From: an uncultured Bacteroidales bacterium
GTDB taxonomy: Bacteria > Bacteroidota > Bacteroidia > Bacteroidales > UBA932
Direction of reading: 5' to 3'
Assembly: GCA_900317065.1 (NCBI GenBank)
Contig: ONFK01000154.1
Location: forward strand, 1 to 5,888
Length of the DNA stretch: 5,888 nucleotides
Positions 1 to 5,271 of the stretch are shown here, piece by piece (positions within the stretch are counted from its first letter, which is position 1; each line of letters opens with the position of its first letter). Under the pieces are notes generated by a model. The model had not been told where the DNA came from, made no database searches, and saw nothing but the letters and a program-made list of their open reading frames with translations. The position numbers were made by a program, and so were the translations under genes.

Positions 1-20
1 ATACACGGTTTACGTAGAAT

Positions 21-1109
21 ATGAAAAAACATTATATCATAGCGTTATACTCCCTGGCAGCACTCCTGACGTTGTCTTCCTGCGCCAAAATCGACGATGC
101 CCCCTCCTTCGAGGACAAGAGCAGCAGCAAGTCGAAGATGGACTTCGACATCATGGTCACCAGGGAAGGCAAGGTAATCGACAAGGCAAGATCCGGCATC
201 ATGACCAAGGCCGCCGTCGACGATGCCGACAAAATCGCCACGATGAATTCCGACATCCCCTTCGGTCTGATTGGAATCGATTACGAGAACGGACAGCTGG
301 TTCTGGACAATGCCTCCGTAAGCAGCGACGGCACCGGATACAGCGGCATGTTCGACAACTACCTCTGGGCCGCTTCAAACAAAATCAGCTTCAGCGCCTA
401 CTATCCTCATGTCGAATCCGTCAGCTATGGTGATGAACTCGAGAACTACTCCATTCCTTATTCTATAAAGGAAACAGAAGCCGGTCCGCTGGTTTCAAAA
501 ACTGTAGAGAAAGCCATTAACCAGCTGAATATGATACCGTTAGTGTTCCAGCACATCACTAACGACATAGGTTACAAAATCTGTGATATCACTCCCGACA
601 AGCAACTTCAGGGCCTGATTCGCATCCGCAAAGTCACCGCTACCAACGTAGCTCAGGCGGGTGTATTTGTCAACGACGTCCTCAACAATACCGGCACGTG
701 GCATCGTCAGGCATTCTACCGCCCCGTCGTGGTTTTCGAAGGCGACGCCCGTCTGGGTGTCGGCATGGAGAACGAGAAATTCATCGGATACACTTCTCTC
801 GTGGACAGGATGGCCGACAGCCACCGTTACTATTCAATTCCGGACGATATCGAGATCGGCAAGCAGTGCGTAGAAGTGATATATGATGTGGACGAATTCG
901 AAATCGGTGGCTTCAAGTATACGGCCCTTAAGGACCAAGTCGCCAAGTATATGCTCTACGGACTCCTGCCGGACAACACCTTCGTATACGGCAAGCAATA
1001 TACTTTCCACCTCGGGCTGGACCTGAGCAAAATATATAAGGAAATTACGTTCTCCGCATCAGTAAGCGACTGGGAGACTTCCATTTACGAAAACAACGAC
1101 GACTTCTGA
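21..1109 (+). CDS. Fimbrillin-family (Mfa-like) surface lipoprotein
   Basis: Predicted 362-residue exported lipoprotein. Residues 1-20 form a lipoprotein signal (KKH, then a hydrophobic run, then LSSC) with Cys21 as the lipidated residue. The rest has features of the Bacteroidales fimbrillin/Mfa-like family: an early Arg/Lys-rich stretch with a TKA motif (58-64), W116 followed by FSAYYPH (124-130), IPLVFQHITNDIGYKI (172-187, the strand where one fimbrillin domain usually ends), and a C-terminal GKQYTFHLGL...ITFSASVSDWE segment (324-352). Family members are fimbrial subunits or surface adhesins, matured after lipidation and outer-membrane export. Which role this one has (stalk, tip or anchor) cannot be told. 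The start at 21 is fixed by the signal peptide. The stop shares its last base with the next start (TGATG), so it is probably translationally coupled to the AraC gene. Family assignment is by motif recognition; function is inferred. Confidence 0.82.
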   Translation: MKKHYIIALYSLAALLTLSSCAKIDDAPSFEDKSSSKSKMDFDIMVTREGKVIDKARSGIMTKAAVDDADKIATMNSDIPFGLIGIDYENGQLVLDNASVSSDGTGYSGMFDNYLWAASNKISFSAYYPHVESVSYGDELENYSIPYSIKETEAGPLVSKTVEKAINQLNMIPLVFQHITNDIGYKICDITPDKQLQGLIRIRKVTATNVAQAGVFVNDVLNNTGTWHRQAFYRPVVVFEGDARLGVGMENEKFIGYTSLVDRMADSHRYYSIPDDIEIGKQCVEVIYDVDEFEIGGFKYTALKDQVAKYMLYGLLPDNTFVYGKQYTFHLGLDLSKIYKEITFSASVSDWETSIYENNDDF

Positions 1110-2389
1110 TGCTTTCACTGTATTTCTTCACGTCGGTAGCAGCTTGCCTGTTCTGGGTGATCATCCATCTGATGATAGCATCCAGAACAGACACTTTCCA
1201 CCTTTTCATTGCGCTGTTCACCGCGTGCGGACTGTACATATATTCAGAAGCCTGCCATGTAGTTCTCGAACCCGGCTCCTCGATGGATACCATTGCCACC
1301 ATTACCGGAATGCTGGCAGGGCCGAGCGTCATCCCGCTGCTGATCACATACTTGCGCAGATTGATGCACTCTCCGCGGAGCCATCCGATAACGGTGATGT
1401 GGGTAGTCATCCCGGCAGCGTTGTTCACTGCCGGGACTGTTCTGTCTTTATTGAGCAGCAAGGAAGCCGATGAATTGTTCCATACAATCACGGTTGACAT
1501 TTATAATATGATACTTGCCATAGAACTGGTCATTCTGCTGGGATTCATTGTGGTCATGCTGAGGCAGAGGAGACTTTTGATAGGCACGCTGCTCAAGTTC
1601 TTCCGAGGACAGAAAATAAGCCTTGCACGCCTGCAGATGTCCGTTGCAATGATTCCTATGGCCGTCATGGCGGCAAGAATCGGTATCGGATACAACCTTT
1701 ACGCGCTGGATTTATGGGTCCAGCTGACGACAGCCACCCTGCTGCTGTTTTCCGCTTTGCTTTTCGGTCTGAACGCACTTTTCGGGGCAAAGGTCAACAT
1801 CAGCTGGAAGGATTACCGCCTGCTCATCCGCTACAACTACGGGAAACAGAACAAGGACGAAGTCGTGGAAGCCATGCTGAATGATCTGCTCGACGAGGCG
1901 GAAGAAGAGGCCCTCAGGCGCATTCAGGAGAAGATCGGAGAGAATTTGCACATTGAAGAATGGCACGCGGAGGCCAAGAAGGACACTCCTACGCAGCTGA
2001 CGACCAATATTTTCACCGCAGTATCCGATTCCTGGGACGAAAACAGCCTGATTTCGCGCTTCCAGCATCTGATGATGGACGAACACCTGTTCCTGCATCC
2101 AAGGCTGACGCTCGACGATGTGGCCGAAAGGCTGAACTCGAACAAAACATACGTCTCAAAACTTGTCAACAACACATACAATCTCGGCTTTCCTGAGCTT
2201 ATAAACACGCTCAGAATAGATTACGCCGAGCAATACATACTCTCGCACCGCGAGGCCAAACAGGAAGAAATAGCACAGTCCTGCGGCTTCCTCAGCGCTT
2301 CCTCATTCAACACGACCTTCAAGAAGGTAACGGGAATGACTCCGAAAGTATGGATTGCATCCATGGAAAGACAAAGAGTAAAAGAATGA
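1109..2389 (+). CDS. Seven-helix membrane protein with C-terminal AraC-type DNA-binding domain
   Basis: Predicted 426-residue membrane-bound transcription regulator. About seven hydrophobic helices are visible near residues 4-24, 29-48, 62-82, 95-115, 129-151, 174-194 and 203-226. A charged cytoplasmic linker follows (245-290, with the acidic stretch LLDEAEEEALRRIQEK that may be helical or coiled-coil). The AraC domain comes last: first helix-turn-helix near 332-353 (LTLDDVAERLNSNKTYVSKL), connecting helix with FPELINTLRIDYAEQYIL (361-378), second helix-turn-helix near 383-412 (EEIAQSCGF, then SSFNTTFKKVTGMTP, the AraC signature). Membrane-anchored AraC proteins with poorly known ligands are known in Bacteroidota. 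The start overlaps the fimbrillin stop by one base and the stop overlaps the receiver gene by four, so the three are one operon. The target promoter, perhaps this operon or the surface genes around it, is inference. Confidence 0.88.
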   Translation: MLSLYFFTSVAACLFWVIIHLMIASRTDTFHLFIALFTACGLYIYSEACHVVLEPGSSMDTIATITGMLAGPSVIPLLITYLRRLMHSPRSHPITVMWVVIPAALFTAGTVLSLLSSKEADELFHTITVDIYNMILAIELVILLGFIVVMLRQRRLLIGTLLKFFRGQKISLARLQMSVAMIPMAVMAARIGIGYNLYALDLWVQLTTATLLLFSALLFGLNALFGAKVNISWKDYRLLIRYNYGKQNKDEVVEAMLNDLLDEAEEEALRRIQEKIGENLHIEEWHAEAKKDTPTQLTTNIFTAVSDSWDENSLISRFQHLMMDEHLFLHPRLTLDDVAERLNSNKTYVSKLVNNTYNLGFPELINTLRIDYAEQYILSHREAKQEEIAQSCGFLSASSFNTTFKKVTGMTPKVWIASMERQRVKE

Positions 2390-2769
2390 TCGAATTCACC
2401 AAATACAACGTTCTGGCAGTTGACGACGTACCCCTGAATCTCCTTCTTGTAGAAAAAATGCTTGCCAAATTCAAATTCCGCATCAGGAAAGCAAGCGGCG
2501 GTCGGCAGGCAATGGAAGAAATAAGCCTGGAAAAGCCGGACCTGATACTTCTGGATTTGATGATGCCCGAGATAGATGGCTTCGAGGTGCTGCGCCGTGT
2601 CAGGGAGAATCCGGAAACCAGCGGAATCCGTGTAGTGATTTTGTCCGCACTCAACTCTACGGAAGATATAGTACGCGGCTACCAGATGGGAGCGAATGAT
2701 TTCATTACGAAGCCTATCATAATGGAAAAACTTGTCAACTGCGTAGCTACGCAATTACAGCTTTTGTAA
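2386..2769 (+). CDS. Stand-alone receiver-domain response regulator (CheY-like)
   Basis: A 127-residue protein consisting only of a two-component receiver domain. Visible active-site residues are the acidic pair D13-D14, the phospho-acceptor D57 in LILLDLMMPEIDG, the switch residue S87 (VVILSA) and K109 before P110 (FITKP). No output domain follows; the chain ends 17 residues after the KP motif. An upstream in-frame ATG at 2350 would add 12 residues encoded inside the AraC gene. The start at 2386 is preferred because it forms an ATGA overlap with the AraC stop and puts MIEFTKYNVLAVDD at the N-terminus as in typical receivers. No histidine kinase is in the window, so the phosphodonor is unknown. 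It could act by protein contact, for example on the adjacent membrane AraC protein or on a hybrid kinase elsewhere; that is inference. Confidence 0.92.
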   Translation: MIEFTKYNVLAVDDVPLNLLLVEKMLAKFKFRIRKASGGRQAMEEISLEKPDLILLDLMMPEIDGFEVLRRVRENPETSGIRVVILSALNSTEDIVRGYQMGANDFITKPIIMEKLVNCVATQLQLL

Positions 2770-2785
2770 CATTTGATTTTGAAAC

Positions 2786-2824
2786 AAACAGGCCACAGAG
2801 ATCTCTGTGGCCTGTTTTATTATT
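2786..2824. terminator. Bidirectional intrinsic terminator between convergent genes
   Basis: A perfect inverted repeat pairs 2786-2799 with 2804-2817 (14 bp, core GGCCACAGA/TCTGTGGCC) around the four bases GATC. On the + strand it runs into TTTTATTATT; on the - strand it runs into TTTGTTTC. It starts 16 bases after the receiver-gene stop and ends 3 bases before the stop of the convergent OmpA-like gene, so it can end transcripts from both sides. Confidence 0.92.
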
Positions 2825-3866
2825 CTACCGTGATTCGCACAGAGCGGAGACCGGACATATGCCCGTCCACTAAAGATTTCCAGCTCGCATTGCCGTCGAG
2901 GGAACGGATGGCGGCTTTCTTCGAAGCGTTGGAAAGACTCGTGTCGCCAAGGATTTTGAGCACTACATCGCGATTGTTTCCGTGGTAATTCTCGCGGACT
3001 TCACGAAGCAGTCCGTCCCAATCTTCTCCGCACGAAACGACATTGATTTTCTCTGCAGGGATCCCGAGATTCTCCACTATCCACATCCGGACACACTCCG
3101 CCCTACGTTTCGCCAGAGCGGCGTTGCACACAGGATCTCCCTCAGGCGAAGAGAAGGATTCAATTCTCAGCGACTTGCCGCTGCCGGCGATATTGCGCAA
3201 TATCTGCAACTGAACGGAATTGCCGGCATATTCCGGACGGACATAACGGATTCCGGCAGGGAACAATATTCTCACCGAATTACTGTCGGGGGCTGCGATT
3301 TGCGCTGTCTCCTCCGCCGACACCTCAAGTGATACTTCAGGTGAGGCGTATTCGACCGAAACCTTTACGCAGCGAAGCGCAGGGAACGCCGAATGCATCA
3401 GGTCGTCCCAAGCTTCTCCCGCCCAAAGGTCCTGCAACTTTTCTTCCCTTTCTATCTTGTCTCCTGCAGTCACTATCTTGAGTGCCTCTTCCTTGTATGG
3501 CTTATTGCAACGGCGCAACCAGGCTGCCACCCCGCTCCAATCTTCCGCCACCGTCTCGACACGGATGAGCGTCGAGTCCAAATCCGGACAAATCTCCCGG
3601 ACCCTATTATATATATAGGTAGCGCGTTTCTCCGCGAGCGTCTTGTTTACCCAATACGGACCGTCGGGAGAAGAAGAAGCTTTTATGACAACGGACTTGA
3701 CCTGCGAAGTTTTCTCACCAGCAAAAAGAGTCTCCAGAGCACTCACATCCGTCTCACTTTTGCCAAAACGGAAGCGCAGATTCAGATTTTCCGATGAAGC
3801 GTACAAGCCCGTACTCCCTACCGAAAGCAGGAAGACTGCGACCATCAATTTTTGTAACCACTTCAT
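2820..3866 (-). CDS. Secreted protein with two tandem OmpA-like domains
   Basis: Predicted 348-residue exported protein. Residues 1-23 are a Sec signal peptide (KWLQK, hydrophobic core, likely cleavage after LYA). Two homologous OmpA-like units follow, about 28-173 and 197-348. Matching landmarks are SSPDG (65-69)/SSPEG (239-243), LAEKRA (77-82)/LAKRRA (251-256), AEDW (107-110)/GEDW (280-283), a later W153/W329 and the end strands LRCVKVSVEY/LRSVRITVE. This variant of the OmpA fold occurs in Bacteroidales envelope and fimbria-associated proteins. Compared with classical OmpA, the Arg of the peptidoglycan site is kept (R81, R255), but the Asp position holds Ser (S66, S240) in both units, so peptidoglycan binding is uncertain. 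The start at 3866 gives a complete signal peptide and lies only three bases after a tRNA gene. It converges on the fimbrillin operon; a role with that surface structure is inference. Confidence 0.85.
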   Translation of the reverse strand: MKWLQKLMVAVFLLSVGSTGLYASSENLNLRFRFGKSETDVSALETLFAGEKTSQVKSVVIKASSSPDGPYWVNKTLAEKRATYIYNRVREICPDLDSTLIRVETVAEDWSGVAAWLRRCNKPYKEEALKIVTAGDKIEREEKLQDLWAGEAWDDLMHSAFPALRCVKVSVEYASPEVSLEVSAEETAQIAAPDSNSVRILFPAGIRYVRPEYAGNSVQLQILRNIAGSGKSLRIESFSSPEGDPVCNAALAKRRAECVRMWIVENLGIPAEKINVVSCGEDWDGLLREVRENYHGNNRDVVLKILGDTSLSNASKKAAIRSLDGNASWKSLVDGHMSGLRSVRITVE

Positions 3867-3869
3867 ACG

Positions 3870-3943
3870 TCGGGGTGATGTGACTCGAACACACGACCCT
3901 CTGCTCCCAAAGCAGATGCGCTAGCCAACTGCGCCACACCCCG
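3870..3943 (-). tRNA. tRNA-Pro (anticodon UGG)
   Basis: Read on the - strand, the sequence folds as a complete cloverleaf. The acceptor CGGGGTG/CACCCCG includes the C1-G72 pair characteristic of bacterial tRNA-Pro. The D stem is GCGC/GCGC with loop AGTTGGCTA, the anticodon stem TCTGC/GCAGA with loop TTTGGGA, and the T arm GTGTG-TTCGAGT-CACAT. The anticodon TGG is at + strand 3907-3909 and is followed by G37. The discriminator base is A (3870). CCA is not encoded: the next bases are CGT and then the start codon of the downstream OmpA-like gene. A TAnnTTTG box lies 11 bases upstream of the tRNA 5' end. Confidence 0.97.
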
Positions 3944-3954
3944 TTCGGGTTCAG

Positions 3955-3962
3955 CAAAGATA
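3955..3962 (-). promoter_or_regulatory. Bacteroidota-type -7 box for the tRNA-Pro / OmpA-like transcript
   Basis: On the - strand this reads TATCTTTG, a match to the Bacteroidota sigma-ABfr -7 consensus TAnnTTTG. Initiation about 5-7 bases downstream would give a tRNA precursor with a leader of only about five bases before 3943. No good -33 TTTG is present; the best partial match, TTC about 21 bases upstream, is weak. Confidence 0.6.
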
Positions 3963-3974
3963 GTGATTTTTTGC

Positions 3975-3982
3975 TATATTTG
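3975..3982 (+). promoter_or_regulatory. Bacteroidota-type -7 box for lolD
   Basis: TATATTTG matches TAnnTTTG and is embedded in TTTTGCTATATTTGC (3969-3983), which recurs identically upstream of trmN6. Expected initiation near 3988 leaves about 19 bases before the ATG at 4007. The -33 element is weak (TTC at 3950-3952, spacer 22). This box also argues against a start at the in-frame TTG at 3971, which lies upstream of it. Confidence 0.65.
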
Positions 3983-3986
3983 CGAA

Positions 3987-4012
3987 GATTCTTCACACTG
4001 TTCAGAATGACA
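3987..4012. repeat. Fragment resembling a dispersed intergenic repeat, overlapping the lolD start
   Basis: On the - strand this stretch reads TGTCATTCTGAACAGTGTGA and then AGAATC. It resembles a short sequence family (TGTCATTCTGAGCG...GAAGAATC) that recurs in intergenic DNA of many bacterial assemblies and is often mistranslated as CHSEQSEES. The ATG of lolD (4007-4009) falls inside it. Assignment is from memory of the motif, not from a search. Confidence 0.4.
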
Positions 4013-4672
4013 GGAAACAAAATCATAAGCGCCGACGGCATAACTAAATCCTTCGGCACGCTGCAGGTGCTGCGCGGGGTAGAATTCAGCGCTGCCCAGG
4101 GAGAGGTCGTCGCCATCACCGGAGCCTCGGGCGCCGGCAAGACCACCCTTCTCCAGATACTCGGCACCCTCTCCACCCCGGACGCCGGCAGTCTGGTCAT
4201 CGACGGCACGGACGTCCTTTCGCTCGAAAGCCGCGAACTCGCCGCCTTCCGCTGCCGCCGCATCGGCTTCGTCTTCCAATTCCACCATCTCCTCCCGGAA
4301 TTCACCGCCCTCGAAAACGTGATGATTCCCGCGTTGATCGCCGGCAGATCTTCGAAAGATGCATCCGCCGCCGCGCTCGCGCTGCTGGAAAATGTAGGCC
4401 TCGCCGCCCGCAGTTCCCACAAACCCTCCGAACTCTCCGGCGGCGAACAGCAGCGCGTCGCCATCGCCCGCGCCCTGATCAACCGCCCCGCAGTTCTCTT
4501 TGCCGACGAACCCACCGGCAACCTCGACTCCGCCACCAAAGAAGAAATCCACCGCCTATTCTTCCGCCTCCGCGACACCCTCGGCCAGACAATCGTCATC
4601 GTCACACACGACCCGTCCCTCGCCGCCCTCTGCGACCGCACCCTCACCATGCGCGACGGCGAATTCCTGTAG
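4007..4672 (+). CDS. lolD: LolD-type lipoprotein-releasing ABC transporter ATP-binding protein
   Basis: A 221-residue ABC ATPase with all nucleotide-site motifs: Walker A GASGAGKTT (39-47), Q-loop Q91, signature LSGGEQQ (143-149), Walker B VLFADE with catalytic E168, D-loop GNLD (171-174) and switch H201. The segment QFHHLLPEFTALENVMIPAL (91-110) closely matches the LolD family, and length fits. With LolC/E-type permeases, LolD powers release of lipoproteins from the inner membrane towards the outer membrane; no permease gene is in the window. A start at TTG 3971 is possible in frame but overlaps the predicted promoter; ATG 4007 gives the usual N-terminus (NKIISADGITKSFG). The gene is G+C-rich with mostly C-ending codons, unlike the fimbrillin operon. 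A related MacB-type ATPase is the main alternative. Confidence 0.9.
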   Translation: MTGNKIISADGITKSFGTLQVLRGVEFSAAQGEVVAITGASGAGKTTLLQILGTLSTPDAGSLVIDGTDVLSLESRELAAFRCRRIGFVFQFHHLLPEFTALENVMIPALIAGRSSKDASAAALALLENVGLAARSSHKPSELSGGEQQRVAIARALINRPAVLFADEPTGNLDSATKEEIHRLFFRLRDTLGQTIVIVTHDPSLAALCDRTLTMRDGEFL

Positions 4673-4712
4673 GCCGGCGCTGTAGATATTCCTGTAGGCC
4701 GGCGCTGTAGAT
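4663..4712 (+). repeat. Perfect 25-bp tandem duplication over the lolD stop codon
   Basis: The 25 bases at 4663-4687 are repeated without change at 4688-4712. The unit begins ATTCCTGTAGGCCGGCGCTG and ends TAGAT, and it includes the last lolD codons and the TAG stop (4670-4672). Each unit also carries CTGTAG twice around a GCCGGC palindrome. The protein end is unaffected because the first copy keeps the stop. Confidence 0.95.
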
Positions 4713-4779
4713 CAGCAACATAACCGCCCGACTGGGTGTCGGAGTGCTTCGTCGACAGCAACGTCCTCAATCCCAGAAA

Positions 4780-4865
4780 CCCCGTGCCCGAAAAGTGGCA
4801 TTTCTGGCACGGAAGGGTAGAATTTGAGGTGTTGGTGCCCATTTTGGCAGGTTTTGGGCACGGGG
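4780..4865. repeat. Paired 29-bp GTGCC...GGCAC dyads with alternative outer pairing
   Basis: Unit 1 (4784-4812) and unit 2 (4835-4863) both begin GTGCCC and end GGCACGG over the same 29-base length. Unit 1 is a hairpin: 4782-4793 pairs with 4801-4812 with one mismatch around a 7-base loop. Unit 2 has 6-bp GTGCCC/GGGCAC ends. The outermost arms CCCCGTGCCC (4780-4789) and GGGCACGGGG (4856-4865) also form a perfect 10-bp inverted repeat, so two local hairpins and one long stem are alternatives. Confidence 0.8.
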
Positions 4866-4957
4866 GTAATGCCGCGGAGTGTCTGTTCCTCGGCCGCTTC
4901 CTTAATCTCTGGCGGCATGCTACAAAACAAGCTGATTTACAGTAGATTGCATAAAAT

Positions 4958-4988
4958 GACCCCACCAAATCTGAGTGGGGTCGTTTTT
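4958..4988 (+). terminator. Terminator-like hairpin downstream of lolD
   Basis: GACCCCAC (4958-4965) pairs perfectly with GTGGGGTC (4975-4982) over a 9-base loop, followed by GTTTTT. It is the first classical terminator shape after lolD, though 285 bases past its stop. On the - strand the following bases are ATTTTAT, so it could also act in that direction. It may be part of a repeat element rather than a dedicated lolD terminator. Confidence 0.6.
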
Positions 4989-5097
4989 CGTAAAGTGCTG
5001 CTGGACAGGAAGACGCGTGGCACGCTGGAAAAGACGATCCTGAATGTGTCGTCGCTGTGAACTGGTACGGCGATTCAACACCACGAAATAGAGTCGC

Positions 5098-5132
5098 AGT
5101 TGTATGCAAAAAGGGCCGTTTTGCATACAACT
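5098..5132. repeat. Long GTATGCAAAA inverted repeat (hairpin 1)
   Basis: AGTTGTATGCAAAA (5098-5111) pairs perfectly with TTTTGCATACAACT (5119-5132) over a 7-base loop (AGGGCCG). No T tract follows directly, so it is not a typical terminator. A second hairpin with the same GTATGCA/TGCATAC core lies 20 bases further on. Confidence 0.9.
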
Positions 5133-5152
5133 ATCCGGTTTTTAGGTTGTTT

Positions 5153-5179
5153 GTATGCAGAAATGGCGATTTTGCATAC
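5153..5179. repeat. GTATGCA/TGCATAC inverted repeat (hairpin 2)
   Basis: GTATGCAGAAAT (5153-5164) pairs with ATTTTGCATAC (5169-5179) with one bulged base (5160) and a 4-base loop GGCG. It shares its core and orientation with the hairpin at 5098-5132, giving four alternating copies of GTATGC/GCATAC in about 80 bases. Confidence 0.85.
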
Positions 5180-5255
5180 GGATCGGTGAATTCCGGACGC
5201 CTCTTTCAGTCCTCACTCCAGCTCCATCACCACGTCGGAGGTGCTACAGTTTTGC

Positions 5256-5263
5256 TATATTTG
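5256..5263 (+). promoter_or_regulatory. Bacteroidota-type -7 box for trmN6
   Basis: TATATTTG matches TAnnTTTG and lies in TTTTGCTATATTTGC (5250-5264), identical to the stretch before lolD. The trmN6 ATG begins eight bases after the box, so initiation at the usual distance would leave an mRNA leader of only a few bases. No convincing -33 element is seen. Confidence 0.6.
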
Positions 5264-5271
5264 CAGATCAA

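Larger units (their letters stand above)
4713..5249. other. Non-coding, repeat-rich intergenic region
   Basis: No open frame here has family features, a signal peptide or a plausible start context on either strand; the small frames change register across the palindromes. What can be seen is a set of dyads (4780-4865), a GC hairpin with a T tract (4958-4988) and two GTATGCA/TGCATAC hairpins (5098-5179). Stretches 4713-4779, 4866-4950, 4989-5095 and 5181-5249 show no structure I can name. The composition suggests several dispersed intergenic elements side by side. Confidence 0.7.

Noticed and set aside
2350..2385. Upstream ATG for the receiver gene adding 12 residues
   Set aside because: The extension lies within the AraC coding sequence and does not belong to the receiver fold; the ATGA overlap at 2386 is the better start.
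3393..3797. + strand open frames opposite the OmpA-like gene
   Set aside because: No family features, and the - strand frame has a signal peptide and two recognisable domains.
4736..5060. Small open frames on both strands in the intergenic region
   Set aside because: They cross the dyads and the hairpin at 4958-4988, lack start context and show no recognisable domain.
3754..5130. Long - strand open frame (458 codons)
   Set aside because: It runs antisense to lolD, through the tRNA gene and repeat palindromes, and its translation is low-complexity without any family motif; it is open because of the G+C-rich opposite strand.
5211..5249. Possible gene remnant on the - strand ending STSDVVMELE-stop
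   Set aside because: The frame is closed a few codons upstream by TAG and has no start codon; too short to call a pseudogene, though it may be part of a repeat.
4713..5249. CRISPR array or transposase in the repeat-rich region
   Set aside because: The repeats are not regularly spaced direct repeats with unique spacers, and no transposase or integrase motifs are visible in any frame.
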